Shown here: piece after piece, positions 15,604-25,103 of the stretch
Layout: every line of letters begins with the position of its first letter
How positions within the stretch are numbered: the stretch's first letter is position 1
DNA from: an uncultured Clostridia bacterium
GTDB lineage: Bacteria; Bacillota; Clostridia; UBA1381
Direction of reading: 5' to 3'
Assembly (NCBI GenBank): GCA_934487205.1
Contig: CAKSRS010000038.1
Coordinates: 1-26,992 of the forward strand
Length of the DNA stretch: 26,992 nucleotides
Translations under genes and position numbers: made by a program
Notes under the pieces: generated by a model
The model's database searches: none
Told to the model about the DNA's origin: nothing
Seen by the model: the letters and a program-made list of their open reading frames with translations, nothing else

Positions 15604-18366
15604 ATGAAGTTAAGGAAAACATTGGCAACAGCGCTGACGTTAATAATGGTATTCTGCGCACTTCCCGCATACTGCATGCAAAACGAAATTCTGCAATTTG
15701 AGGACGATTTTTCGGCAAGTGATAATGTGAGCTGGAAAATTCGCGGTAAATCAATGCGCATCGCGGACGAAATGCTGATTTCCGACACGGGAAAAATGAG
15801 TGCGGGGCAAAGCCGTGCCGCGATAAACGCAAAATCGGCACAGTGGCAAAACTTTCGCGCAGAGTTTGATTTTATGCCGACCGATTATCATGATGACAGT
15901 TTTTTCTGCTTGAACATAAGAGAATGTGACGAGGGTGCAATTATGCTGCTTTTTCGGCGCGGTGGGATAAATTATATTTATCCCGGTGAGCTTGAGGCGG
16001 GCGGATTTAAAGCAGATTTTTCCGAAAATGCAAAATATAAAATTACGGTTGAAACAATAGATGAAAAAATTAATATTTTGGTAAAGAAAAATTCCGAAAC
16101 ATTTTCCGGCAGTATTTCGGGTGCGCCGATAATGCGCGGCGGAATTTCCGTCGGTACATACGGACTTGCGGCGGGAGTTGATAATTTCAAGGTGTATAAC
16201 ACCGAGCCCCCGAAACTGCACTTTCCCAATGTAATTGAAAAACTGGAATGCGGAAATAGTAAAAAAATTACGGCAATATCGAACGGAGCGGAGACCGTGA
16301 CATACAAATCAAGCGCGCCCGAAACGGTGTCGGTATCGGCGGACGGAACCGTCTCGGCAGCGGAAGATGCACGCGGAAGTGCCGTAATAACAGCATCGGC
16401 GGAATATCCCGACGGAACGGTGCGCACGGCAACGTGCGATGTGATCATTATGGTTCCCATGAAGGGTTCGGGATTTGATGTTAAAAATATTGAACTTTTT
16501 GTTGGCGAGAATGCAAATATCAGCGCGGCGGTTCGTCCGACCGACGCGAACATGACAAAGCTGATTTGGCGAAATGAAAATCCGGAGAGCATAGAACTTG
16601 CGGGGAATTACAACGACAGCCGCGGCATTATCGCAAAAAGCGCCGCCAATGACGCGGTGATTTCACTTCTTGACGGTGCGGGCAATGTTGTTGACAAATT
16701 TCATGTGAAGGTTACGGAACGTCCGACCGCCGCAAAAAATCTGCAATATTCATGGCAGCGCGGGCGTGAAATACCGTCGGATTTTTTCGGTATGAACAGC
16801 AGTGACTGGCTGTCTATGCTCGGACAGGCAAAAACAGAACAGGAATTTACGGAAAGAACAGGGGTGTTGCAGGAACTTATCGGGAATGTAAACGCCGGCT
16901 TTACACGTGCCATACTGGAAGGTTACGATTGGAAGACGGGCAGACGTGAAAATCAGCCGGACAACACACCGGGATACGGTATAGATAAAGTTGTCGGAAT
17001 GACAGGCAGCATGAATATTCCTATGTGTCTGTCGGCGGATATGGGTGCGTCGGCAGAAGATGTGGCAGATATGGTGCGTGAGATTCGAAAGACCAATACG
17101 CAGCCGCTGTATCTGGAAGTTGGGAATGAGTGCTATGATATTCAGTATGCGAACAAAATTGAGACGGTAGAAAAATTTATAGAACGCACAGAGAAAATCT
17201 ATACGGCGGTAAAGGCTGTTGATAGCAGCGTGAAAATTGCGGTGCCGATTTTGGATTATGAGCTGTCATATATGTTTTCAAAGGCGGACAGTACGTCATA
17301 TGACCAGGGCATGCGCGGAAAAACGTGGAATTCGTACATAGCCGCGCACCCTGATTGCTACGATGCGGTTGTAATACACAGTTATTCAAGCACCGCGCTT
17401 TCCTACACCGGTGCGGACGATATTATGGATAATTTTTCGCGTGCGTGCGGGATGCTTAATTACGGAGTTACAAAACAGGCGGAAACACTTTTCCCGGGCA
17501 AGGAGTTTTGGATAACCGAGTTCGGCGATTTGCCGTCATATATTACCGACGGCAGCTGCGAGAGTGAAAAGTCACGTTTGCAGTACATGAAGTCGGTAGG
17601 TAATGCGGTGGGTTACATACAAAAGCTTTTAACCGCGGCGGAAAATCCATACATAGCGAATATTGCATACCATACGTTCAATGATACACAGGGATTCGGC
17701 TCGGTTCATATCTCGCCGGACGGAGTAACTCTATTGCCGTCATACTATGCATTTAAGGCGGTCGGCAAAATTTTGCGCGATTATAAATATATTTATAATT
17801 GTGATACGGTTTCGCAGGACGCAGATTTGTTTGATGAGAAACAGCTGTATCCGAATGTACCCGGTGTAACCGCAAAAACCGAGCGTGTAAAGGCTTGGGG
17901 ATTCGGTAACGATGAAACACCACAAAAAATTGTTGCAGTCAATACTTCTGCATATCCCGTTAAACTTTCGCTTGACGGCTTGCAGCTGCGGCAGACTTTA
18001 GTCTACGGTTCGGATGAACCGCTGCCCGATTTTGCCGTAAGAACCGATACTTTCTGGACGGATTTGCCGTCGGTAATTCCGCAGCCGGCGGAATGTGAAG
18101 GCGAATTTGAAGGTAAAATTACAATTCCACCGTACAGCATGATGACGGCAGATGCAAAAAAATCCGATGAAAATGTTATATATGCGGTCGCAGCACTGTA
18201 CGAAGGAAACACTTTGCGCGACGTGGTTATAAGAAAAGTTACCGGCAGCGAGTATCATTTTGAGGGGAATTTTAATGCAGACGGAGATGTTATAAAATTT
18301 TTTGTATTTGACGGACGCGGGTGCCCGCGCGCAGAAATGATTAAATATAAGGAGGATACGGAATGA
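15604..18366 (+). CDS. Secreted putative clan GH-A glycoside hydrolase, family unassigned
   Basis: A 920-residue exported protein. ATG at 15604 has GGGTGA just upstream; the signal peptide is about 1-26. Layout: a jelly-roll module (about 29-199), two Ig-like domains (about 200-285, the first of the Big_2 type, and 286-375), a probable (beta/alpha)8-barrel (about 380-760), a beta-sandwich, and a C-terminal beta-domain shared in type with its neighbours. The barrel carries the two clan GH-A landmarks: an acid/base candidate Glu509 in YLEVGNEC and a nucleophile candidate Glu639 in FWITEFG, with a conserved IHSYS between them and YHTFNDTQGFG after. The spacing of 130 residues suits two-step retaining glycosidases. 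I cannot assign it to a numbered family (GH30, 39, 44, 51 and 79 are the relatives to test). Substrate unknown. The stop overlaps the next gene's start (ATGA). Confidence 0.75.
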   Translation: MKLRKTLATALTLIMVFCALPAYCMQNEILQFEDDFSASDNVSWKIRGKSMRIADEMLISDTGKMSAGQSRAAINAKSAQWQNFRAEFDFMPTDYHDDSFFCLNIRECDEGAIMLLFRRGGINYIYPGELEAGGFKADFSENAKYKITVETIDEKINILVKKNSETFSGSISGAPIMRGGISVGTYGLAAGVDNFKVYNTEPPKLHFPNVIEKLECGNSKKITAISNGAETVTYKSSAPETVSVSADGTVSAAEDARGSAVITASAEYPDGTVRTATCDVIIMVPMKGSGFDVKNIELFVGENANISAAVRPTDANMTKLIWRNENPESIELAGNYNDSRGIIAKSAANDAVISLLDGAGNVVDKFHVKVTERPTAAKNLQYSWQRGREIPSDFFGMNSSDWLSMLGQAKTEQEFTERTGVLQELIGNVNAGFTRAILEGYDWKTGRRENQPDNTPGYGIDKVVGMTGSMNIPMCLSADMGASAEDVADMVREIRKTNTQPLYLEVGNECYDIQYANKIETVEKFIERTEKIYTAVKAVDSSVKIAVPILDYELSYMFSKADSTSYDQGMRGKTWNSYIAAHPDCYDAVVIHSYSSTALSYTGADDIMDNFSRACGMLNYGVTKQAETLFPGKEFWITEFGDLPSYITDGSCESEKSRLQYMKSVGNAVGYIQKLLTAAENPYIANIAYHTFNDTQGFGSVHISPDGVTLLPSYYAFKAVGKILRDYKYIYNCDTVSQDADLFDEKQLYPNVPGVTAKTERVKAWGFGNDETPQKIVAVNTSAYPVKLSLDGLQLRQTLVYGSDEPLPDFAVRTDTFWTDLPSVIPQPAECEGEFEGKITIPPYSMMTADAKKSDENVIYAVAALYEGNTLRDVVIRKVTGSEYHFEGNFNADGDVIKFFVFDGRGCPRAEMIKYKEDTE

Positions 18367-21300
18367 GAAAAATAACGGCGTTTATGCTTGCGGCAGTTAT
18401 GTTTTTAGGGACGGCTGCAAATGTCGGCGCATTTTATCCGCAGACACTGCAGAACGATTCTCAGGGTCAGGCAAAGCCGCAGTTTACTGATGATTTCAGT
18501 ATTGATTTATCAAAATGGAAAGCAGACAATTTTGAAATTCGTGATGGTAAGGCGGCAAATAAAAATGATTGGGGAACGCTTTCCGCCGAGGATAACATAT
18601 ATTTTGCAGACGGAATCATAGATGTTGACTTTACAATTAAAAATCGGACGGGTGACGATGCATATGTATTCTTTAATTTTAAACCCGACACAGCGGGGAA
18701 AACAACGCTTTTTCTGCGCAAGGATAAGGTTTGTTATCTGAATCCGTATGAGTCGCATATAGCGGACTGTAACTTTGATTTGGATAAGGAATATTCCATG
18801 CGATTTGTTTTGCAGGACGGAACTGTTTCCGTGCAGCTGCAAGACGGCGGTAAATATACAAAACTTGCCGACGTTGTGGGCGCGGGCAAGGAGCGCGGCG
18901 GATTTAATATAAGTCTTTATAAAACGGCTATAGAAATATCCCGCGTGGAAGCGTATAACAATGACTCGCTGCCGGTAAAATTTACGGACAAAGCGCCCGT
19001 AATTGAGGCTGATGCGGGTGAAGTGCAATTGAAAGTTTCCAATGCAACGGGAAATCCATTGATATGGACATCTTCCGATGAAGAAGTGGCGGCGGTAGAT
19101 GAAAATGGTGTTGTCACACCCAAAAAACCGGGTAAAACGATGGTTACGGCTCAAACTGCTGACGGGAAACAGGACACATGCAGCGTGATTGTTATTTCTC
19201 GGATTAAAGCAATGGCTTTTCACAAAGGTACGCTTGACATGTATGTCGGTGAAAATGAAGAACTTTTCATAAACTATGAACCATCAAGCGCAAATAACAA
19301 GGATTTTAAGTGGAGTCTTTTGTCTGCTGACGGCGTTGTGGAACTTTTCGGCGATACCATTCGCAGCAAGGCTGTTTGCGCAAAGAAACCGGGACAGGTA
19401 AAGGTAATTGCCGAGTCGGCGGATACGGGCGTTAAATGTGAGTGTCTTGTAACCGTTACCGAAAAGCCGCCCGTGGAAACACGCAGCGTTGAATTTGAAC
19501 TGAACGGTGATTCGCATAAAATACCGGAACAAATTTTCGGCATGCATACGGGAAATTCAATGTACGCCGTTTCCGGGGGATATGCTGTCCCGCAGGAGAG
19601 TCTTGCTGAAAATGATAAAATAGAGATGGATATGCTGCCGGAAATAAAAACGCAGACAGTTCGCTCTATTATAAATTCATGGAGTCCGCTTACGGGAAAG
19701 AGTCTGTCGCCGGAATTTGCGGGTGAGGGCTCACTTACATATACCGTGGAGGACTATTACAAGGTGCCGAATGCGCTTAATATTCCGCAGATAGTATGTC
19801 TCAGCACACGCGTTAGTGTTGATGAAAATATTGAGACTGTAAAAGTGCTGAAAGCCGCCGCCCCCGACAAGCCGCTTTATGTGGAATTCGGAAATGAAAC
19901 ATATGCGATTGCCTTTGTTGATGATGTTCCGACGGTTGAGGACTATATTGAAAAACTGAAAGAATTTTCGACGCGTGCGAGGGAACTCATTCCGGATATA
20001 AAGATTGCCGTTCCGTCCCTCGGCTATGACATGACGGAGGCGATAAAGAACGACCCCAACAATTTCCCGACGAGTGAGCTTGACCTTGCATACACGCAGG
20101 GAACAAGAGCAATCACGTGGGACAGCACGCTTGCAGCGAACCGGGAATATTATGACGCAATAGTTGTGCATACTTATCCGGACACCTTAACGCTGAACTA
20201 CCGTGAAAAGGATTTAATGCGATACATTTCGCAGATATGGTCGGGCGATTGCGGTATAAAACACACCGCGCGGTATTTTAACGACCCGGAAATCGAAATA
20301 TGGGTAACGGAATACGGTATTTTGTCCGATTTTATGTGGGACGCAAACTTTACGGGCAACAGGGACAGATATCAGCATTTAAAATCTGTCGGTGCAGCGA
20401 TAACATGCGCCGCGGAAGTTTTCCGCTTTGTTGACAGGGGCACAATAACCTTCAGCAATTATCACTGCTTTAATGATTCGCAAGGATTCGGCGTAGTGCA
20501 AAACGGTACGAAACTGCCGCAGTTTTATGCATTCGGTAAGGTGGGAGAACTGCTCGAAAACAACAATTGGTACTACGGTATGTATGCAAGCACAACTAAT
20601 GCATATACACTGTCGAAAAAGAATTACAACGGTGAGACAAGAACATTTTATGCGCCGGACGTTGAAGGCTGGGCACTCGGAACCGCCGATGAGGTTAAGC
20701 AAATGGTATTTTTAAACTGCAGCGAACAACCGACGGAAGTAAAGGTAAAAAATGCATCTTTAAAACCAACATGGCGGTATTGGAGCGAACACCCGTTCCC
20801 GGATTATTTGGTAAACAAGACCGGCTGGACAGATTTGCCGGCGGAAATTCCGCTGCCGGAGGAACTCAATGAGGCAGAAAGCGACACTATAACGCTTAAG
20901 CCGTTCTCATTTACGGTTGTAGATGTCAAGATGACAAAAGGAGAGGAAATCACACCGGAACTCCGGGATAAAATGACGCGTTCGGTATTTATAAGCAAAA
21001 CGGAAAGCCGTGCATACGGAAAGCATTTCAAAAAGACAAATCTGGACGTAAGCAATCACGACATAAGGCCTGTTGAGCGCGGCGGAAAACTGTACATACC
21101 TGTGAGATTTGCGGCGCAGGCGTTTGATGTCGATGAATATTATGACAGTGAAAAACAAGAGCTGAAACTCAGCATCGGACAGATAAAAAAATACATCAGA
21201 GAGGGAGACAGCAAATTCGACCTCGTTACCGACACAACCGTGCGTTATTATGAGCGTGAGCCTGTTGAAATGGCGGACGCACCGATAAGAATAAATGACA

Positions 21301-21446
21301 GGCTTTATCTGCCCGTAGAAACACTTGCGAAACTGCTTGATGTCAACGTGGTGTACAGTGATGAAAATTCCGTTATACTGAGTGAGGAAAATCCGACCTT
21401 TACGAAGGCTGAGGCGGACACAATGCTGCGCATGGTCAGACAGTAA
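18363..21446 (+). CDS. Secreted putative clan GH-A glycoside hydrolase with wall-association domain
   Basis: A 1027-residue paralog of the preceding protein. Its ATG overlaps the previous stop (ATGA), and AAGGAGG lies seven bases upstream. Signal peptide about 1-23; jelly-roll about 38-203; Big_2-type Ig-like domain about 210-280 (WTSSDEEVAAVDENGVVTP); second Ig-like domain about 281-370; barrel about 375-775; beta-sandwich; then, from about 890 to 1012, two repeats resembling the copper amine oxidase N-terminal domain (KLYIPVRFAAQAF and RLYLPVETLAKLL), which in Firmicutes is a common non-enzymatic module of secreted wall-associated proteins. Candidate acid/base Glu512 (VEFGNET) and nucleophile Glu650 (WVTEYG) sit as in the paralog, with VHTYP and YHCFNDSQGFG also kept. 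It has no copy of the shared C-terminal beta-domain and probably attaches to the wall by the added module instead. Confidence 0.78.
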   Translation: MRKITAFMLAAVMFLGTAANVGAFYPQTLQNDSQGQAKPQFTDDFSIDLSKWKADNFEIRDGKAANKNDWGTLSAEDNIYFADGIIDVDFTIKNRTGDDAYVFFNFKPDTAGKTTLFLRKDKVCYLNPYESHIADCNFDLDKEYSMRFVLQDGTVSVQLQDGGKYTKLADVVGAGKERGGFNISLYKTAIEISRVEAYNNDSLPVKFTDKAPVIEADAGEVQLKVSNATGNPLIWTSSDEEVAAVDENGVVTPKKPGKTMVTAQTADGKQDTCSVIVISRIKAMAFHKGTLDMYVGENEELFINYEPSSANNKDFKWSLLSADGVVELFGDTIRSKAVCAKKPGQVKVIAESADTGVKCECLVTVTEKPPVETRSVEFELNGDSHKIPEQIFGMHTGNSMYAVSGGYAVPQESLAENDKIEMDMLPEIKTQTVRSIINSWSPLTGKSLSPEFAGEGSLTYTVEDYYKVPNALNIPQIVCLSTRVSVDENIETVKVLKAAAPDKPLYVEFGNETYAIAFVDDVPTVEDYIEKLKEFSTRARELIPDIKIAVPSLGYDMTEAIKNDPNNFPTSELDLAYTQGTRAITWDSTLAANREYYDAIVVHTYPDTLTLNYREKDLMRYISQIWSGDCGIKHTARYFNDPEIEIWVTEYGILSDFMWDANFTGNRDRYQHLKSVGAAITCAAEVFRFVDRGTITFSNYHCFNDSQGFGVVQNGTKLPQFYAFGKVGELLENNNWYYGMYASTTNAYTLSKKNYNGETRTFYAPDVEGWALGTADEVKQMVFLNCSEQPTEVKVKNASLKPTWRYWSEHPFPDYLVNKTGWTDLPAEIPLPEELNEAESDTITLKPFSFTVVDVKMTKGEEITPELRDKMTRSVFISKTESRAYGKHFKKTNLDVSNHDIRPVERGGKLYIPVRFAAQAFDVDEYYDSEKQELKLSIGQIKKYIREGDSKFDLVTDTTVRYYEREPVEMADAPIRINDRLYLPVETLAKLLDVNVVYSDENSVILSEENPTFTKAEADTMLRMVRQ

Positions 21447-21458
21447 CGAAGGGACGAT

Positions 21459-22916
21459 ATGATGATAAAAATTGATGTTAATTCGGGAAAACGGGATCTT
21501 AACAGAGTATGGAGCATGGGGTTTAATACCTGCCATGCTCCGCTCCTTTTGCGCAGCGATATGCGTGCGCATTTAAAAATGGGCGCGGAGATCGGGTTTA
21601 AGTATGTCCGTTTTCATGATATATTCTGTGATGAAATCGGAATTTATAAAATTGATGAGCGAGGTATTCCGCGGTATAATTTCGAGAAGTTCGACGAAAT
21701 ATTTGATGAAATTTTAAGCAGCGGACTTTTGCCTTTTTTTGAATTGAGTTTTTGCCCGTCGGCACTTAAAAGTTCTGATTTAACCCTGTGCTTTTATAAG
21801 GCAAATACATCAATGCCGAATTCGCTTGCATTGTGGAAAGAGCTTATCCGTACCGTGACGGCACATTGCGTGGATAGGTATGGCGAAGAATGTGTAAAAG
21901 AGTGGTATTTTGAGGTATGGAATGAACCGGATTTGCCGTTTTTTGAACCTCGCAGCGCCGCAGAATACTTTAAATTGTACGATGCAGCCGCCGAAGGAAT
22001 AAAATCGGTATCGGAGAAATTGCGCGTAGGCGGTCCCGCAACAAGTAAATGCGCATGGATTGATGAATTTATCGGACATATATGCGCAAAAGATAACCCG
22101 GAGAAATACTGCAACTTTATATCTGCGCATGCATATCCGAGCGATTTGCCTTTTTTGAATAGTGCGGAAGGTAATGTAAATCTTCAAAATTCGGGAATAA
22201 TGAAAGCGCTGTTTTCCGATGTGCGGGAAAAAATGAATAATGCAGGGCTTGATAAAATACCATTGTTTATGGGTGAATGGAATTCCAGCGCCGGGCCGTA
22301 TGCATTTAATCACGATGAAATGAATAACGGTGCATTTATCGTAAAAACACTTGCCGAACTTGAGCCGATAATTGACGGAATGTTATACTGGAATCTGACC
22401 GATATTTATGAAGAAGGCGGGTTTCATTATACGCCTTTTCACGGCGGGTATGGCATGATAAATGTAAATTCGGTTCCGAAAAGCAGTTACAATGCATTTC
22501 GGCTTTTAAATAAAATGTTAGGGAAAAAACTGAAATATAATGCAGCGGATATTCCGCAAGGCTGCGGACTTATAGCCTCTGCTGATGATAAAAAAATATA
22601 TATTCTGTTATACAATTATGTTGAGCCGGGCACAAAGGGAAAACTGTGGAACTGCAAAATCAGTGCCGAAATTTCGTTTAAAGCCGTGCGGTATAAAAGT
22701 TATGGCATAAATTCGCAAACGGGGAGCGCGTATGAGTGGTGGAAACAAATGGGAGCGCCGGAGTTTATTACGCAGTCTGAATTATCACTTTTGCTGGATA
22801 AATCAAAGCTGCTGACGGAGCAAAAACTCATTATAAACAAAAACGGCGGTATTGTTTCAGATGAAAATGTCGAACCGGGTGCGGTTAAATTATTAGAACT
22901 GTCTGTATGCGAATAA
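21459..22916 (+). CDS. GH39 beta-xylosidase-like glycoside hydrolase (cytoplasmic)
   Basis: A 485-residue enzyme without a signal peptide, so it works on imported oligosaccharides. GAAGGGA precedes the ATG at 21459; a second ATG follows directly. GH39 enzymes are retaining beta-xylosidases, alpha-L-iduronidases or related activities. The acid/base candidate is Glu156 in WYFEVWNEPDLP and the nucleophile candidate Glu273 in FMGEWNSS. Their 117-residue spacing equals that of the characterised Thermoanaerobacterium saccharolyticum XynB (Glu160 and Glu277), which is also of similar length. Other family features visible are the N-terminal strand KYVRFHDIF, SAHAYPSD and YWNLTDIYEE. Beta-xylosidase is the default guess, but GH39 specificity cannot be settled from these motifs. 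It starts 12 bases after the secreted hydrolase gene. Confidence 0.85.
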   Translation: MMIKIDVNSGKRDLNRVWSMGFNTCHAPLLLRSDMRAHLKMGAEIGFKYVRFHDIFCDEIGIYKIDERGIPRYNFEKFDEIFDEILSSGLLPFFELSFCPSALKSSDLTLCFYKANTSMPNSLALWKELIRTVTAHCVDRYGEECVKEWYFEVWNEPDLPFFEPRSAAEYFKLYDAAAEGIKSVSEKLRVGGPATSKCAWIDEFIGHICAKDNPEKYCNFISAHAYPSDLPFLNSAEGNVNLQNSGIMKALFSDVREKMNNAGLDKIPLFMGEWNSSAGPYAFNHDEMNNGAFIVKTLAELEPIIDGMLYWNLTDIYEEGGFHYTPFHGGYGMINVNSVPKSSYNAFRLLNKMLGKKLKYNAADIPQGCGLIASADDKKIYILLYNYVEPGTKGKLWNCKISAEISFKAVRYKSYGINSQTGSAYEWWKQMGAPEFITQSELSLLLDKSKLLTEQKLIINKNGGIVSDENVEPGAVKLLELSVCE

Positions 22917-22961
22917 CTCCGCCGCTGTAACAAGAGAAACTGTAAAAGGGGTGACAAAAAT

Positions 22962-25079
22962 ATGTTTGAGGAAGCAAAGTGGATTATACATATCAAAGAA
23001 CATGAATATCAGCAGCCCGCACCGCTGCTGCGAAAACGTTTTAATTTATCGGAGAAGGTAAAAAACGCGGTGCTGCATGTCTGCGGACTGGGTTTGGGCG
23101 TTTATTTTATAAACGGTATTGAAGTTACAGATGATGTTTTAACAACGCCAATTTCAAATTATGATATAAAAACATATTATAACAGCTATGATGTGACAAA
23201 TTTGTTAAGGTGCGGTGAAAATGTTATCGGCGCGATGCTCGGCAACGGGTGGTATAATAATCCGTGCAAAACGTGGGCATTTGACAGCGCAACATGGCGC
23301 GATTATCCGAAACTTCTTGTTCAGCTTGATATTGAGTACGAAACAGGAAAAACCGCGCATATTGTTTCCGATTCCTCTTGGAAGGCGCATGAAGGACCGA
23401 TTGTATACAATAACACAAGAATAGGTGAAACCTATGACGCACGCTGTGAAGTAAACGGCTGGAATACCCCCGGATTTAATGACGATGCATGGGTACAGGC
23501 AAAGGTATGGTTCGGCAGCGGGGGCGAGCTGTTGGAAAATGATACAGAGCCGGTAAGGCGGATAAGGACGATTATTCCGCAAAAAATTTCGGAAAGCACC
23601 TACTCTGTCGGGATTAACACCACAGGCTGGGTCAGGATTAAAGTCCGCGGCAGACGCGGTGCAAAAGTTACGATTAAATATGCCGAAAGAATTACCGCGG
23701 ATAACAGGGCGGACAATGAGCCGGAGAAAATCTTTATCAGCGATGCGGACAGAATACCGGGCGACGAATATATTTTAAAGGGTGAAGGTTTGGAAGAATG
23801 GGAGCCGAGATTTGTATATCACGGATTTGCATATTTTGAGCTGTCGGGTGATTATGACGAGATTGAACTGGTTGCGGTGGTTGTGCATACCGAACTTGAA
23901 AAAGCGGGCGAATTTTCGTGCAGCGATGATATGCTTAACAAAATTCACAGCGCTTCGGTAAATTCCACCTGTTCCAATATTGTAAGTATTCCGACCGATT
24001 GCCCGCAAAGAGAACAAATGGGCTGGACAGGGGATGTGGCGGTATCAGTAGAGCAGACGCTCTGTAATTTTGCTGCGGAAAAAATTTATAAAAGATGGAT
24101 AACAGACATGAAAGATGCACAGCGAAAGAATGGACAGTTTCCCGTAACGGTACCATTGACGCCGTGGCGGTGGCGGTGGTTCGGCGGCCCTACATGGGAC
24201 GCGGCATTTTTTGTTGTTCCGTACCGGATTTACAAAATTTCGGGAGACAAAGAACTGATTGAGAAAAATTTTGATGCAATGACATGTTACCTGGATTTTT
24301 TGTATTCAATGAGTGAGGATTATATTATAGATTTTTTCTTCGGCGACCACTGTCCGCCAAAGGATTGCAAGCCGTGCGGTGTGGATTTGATTGCAACCGC
24401 GTACTACTATTCTATTGTAAAAATTGTATCGGAGTGTGCGGAAATTACCGGGCACGACGGTACTCCGTATATCGGTTTGGCGGAAAAAATACGTGCGTCA
24501 TTTCGTGAACATTTTATAAGAGACGGTAAAATAAAATATGATTGCCAGACGGCATACGCATGTGCAATATATCACGGATTGTATGATGAGGAAGAAATTC
24601 CGAAGGCAGCCGCGCGGCTTGCCGATCTGATTGAAGAAAAGCAGTGCCATTTTGATACGGGGATTTTAGGCACAAAAGCAATGTTTTCGGTGTTGTCGGA
24701 AAACGGGTATGAGGAACTGCTGTATAAGATGGTTACCAATCCGTCGATGCCGAGCTACGCGTATTGGATTAACAACGGTATGACGTCGCTTTGTGAAATG
24801 TGGGATATGAGCGCGTCGCGCAATCATCACATGTTTTCCGAGGTGGATAACTGGTTTTATAAATATTTGGCGGGGATACGAATTAATGCAGGTGAAATAA
24901 TTATAAAGCCGGTTTTTCTGAAAGAAATAAAATGGGTGCGGGCAAGCTGCAGAGGGATAACGGTTTCATGGAATAATCATGAAATAAGCGTTTGCGTTCC
25001 AAAAGCGGCAACGCTGATTTTGAACGGCAAAAAAATACCGCTGAAAAAAGGCGATAATACAATTTATTATGATGATTAA
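22962..25079 (+). CDS. GH78 alpha-L-rhamnosidase (cytoplasmic)
   Basis: An inverting enzyme that removes terminal alpha-L-rhamnose. It is 705 residues, without signal peptide; AAAGGGGTGA precedes the ATG. N-terminal beta-domains (about 1-300) include the AKWI start and the VNGW-..-GFNDDAWVQA segment typical of the family. The (alpha/alpha)6 catalytic domain has the acidic signature TDCPQREQMGWTGD, with Asp346, Glu351 and Asp358. The general-base candidate is Glu612 in TSLCEMWD, and NHHMFSEVDNW follows. The C-terminal beta-domain closes with IIIKPVFL and LILNGKKIPL. It uses the shorter PQRE-x-x-GW form of the motif, which is known in the family. The length is at the short end for GH78 but nothing essential seems missing. 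Together with GH39 it points to a glycan with rhamnose and another neutral sugar. Confidence 0.92.
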   Translation: MFEEAKWIIHIKEHEYQQPAPLLRKRFNLSEKVKNAVLHVCGLGLGVYFINGIEVTDDVLTTPISNYDIKTYYNSYDVTNLLRCGENVIGAMLGNGWYNNPCKTWAFDSATWRDYPKLLVQLDIEYETGKTAHIVSDSSWKAHEGPIVYNNTRIGETYDARCEVNGWNTPGFNDDAWVQAKVWFGSGGELLENDTEPVRRIRTIIPQKISESTYSVGINTTGWVRIKVRGRRGAKVTIKYAERITADNRADNEPEKIFISDADRIPGDEYILKGEGLEEWEPRFVYHGFAYFELSGDYDEIELVAVVVHTELEKAGEFSCSDDMLNKIHSASVNSTCSNIVSIPTDCPQREQMGWTGDVAVSVEQTLCNFAAEKIYKRWITDMKDAQRKNGQFPVTVPLTPWRWRWFGGPTWDAAFFVVPYRIYKISGDKELIEKNFDAMTCYLDFLYSMSEDYIIDFFFGDHCPPKDCKPCGVDLIATAYYYSIVKIVSECAEITGHDGTPYIGLAEKIRASFREHFIRDGKIKYDCQTAYACAIYHGLYDEEEIPKAAARLADLIEEKQCHFDTGILGTKAMFSVLSENGYEELLYKMVTNPSMPSYAYWINNGMTSLCEMWDMSASRNHHMFSEVDNWFYKYLAGIRINAGEIIIKPVFLKEIKWVRASCRGITVSWNNHEISVCVPKAATLILNGKKIPLKKGDNTIYYDD

Positions 25080-25103
25080 GCGGAATAAATGAGGAATGTA
25101 AGT

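Noticed and set aside
18510..19223. A 237-codon minus-strand open frame over the second secreted hydrolase gene
   Set aside because: It is antisense to Big_2 and jelly-roll coding sequence and resembles no protein family; a result of the codon bias of the real gene.
7619..21446. Cellulosome interpretation of the surface proteins
   Set aside because: I see no dockerin calcium-loop repeats and no cohesin modules; anchoring appears to be through SLH and copper-amine-oxidase-N-like domains.
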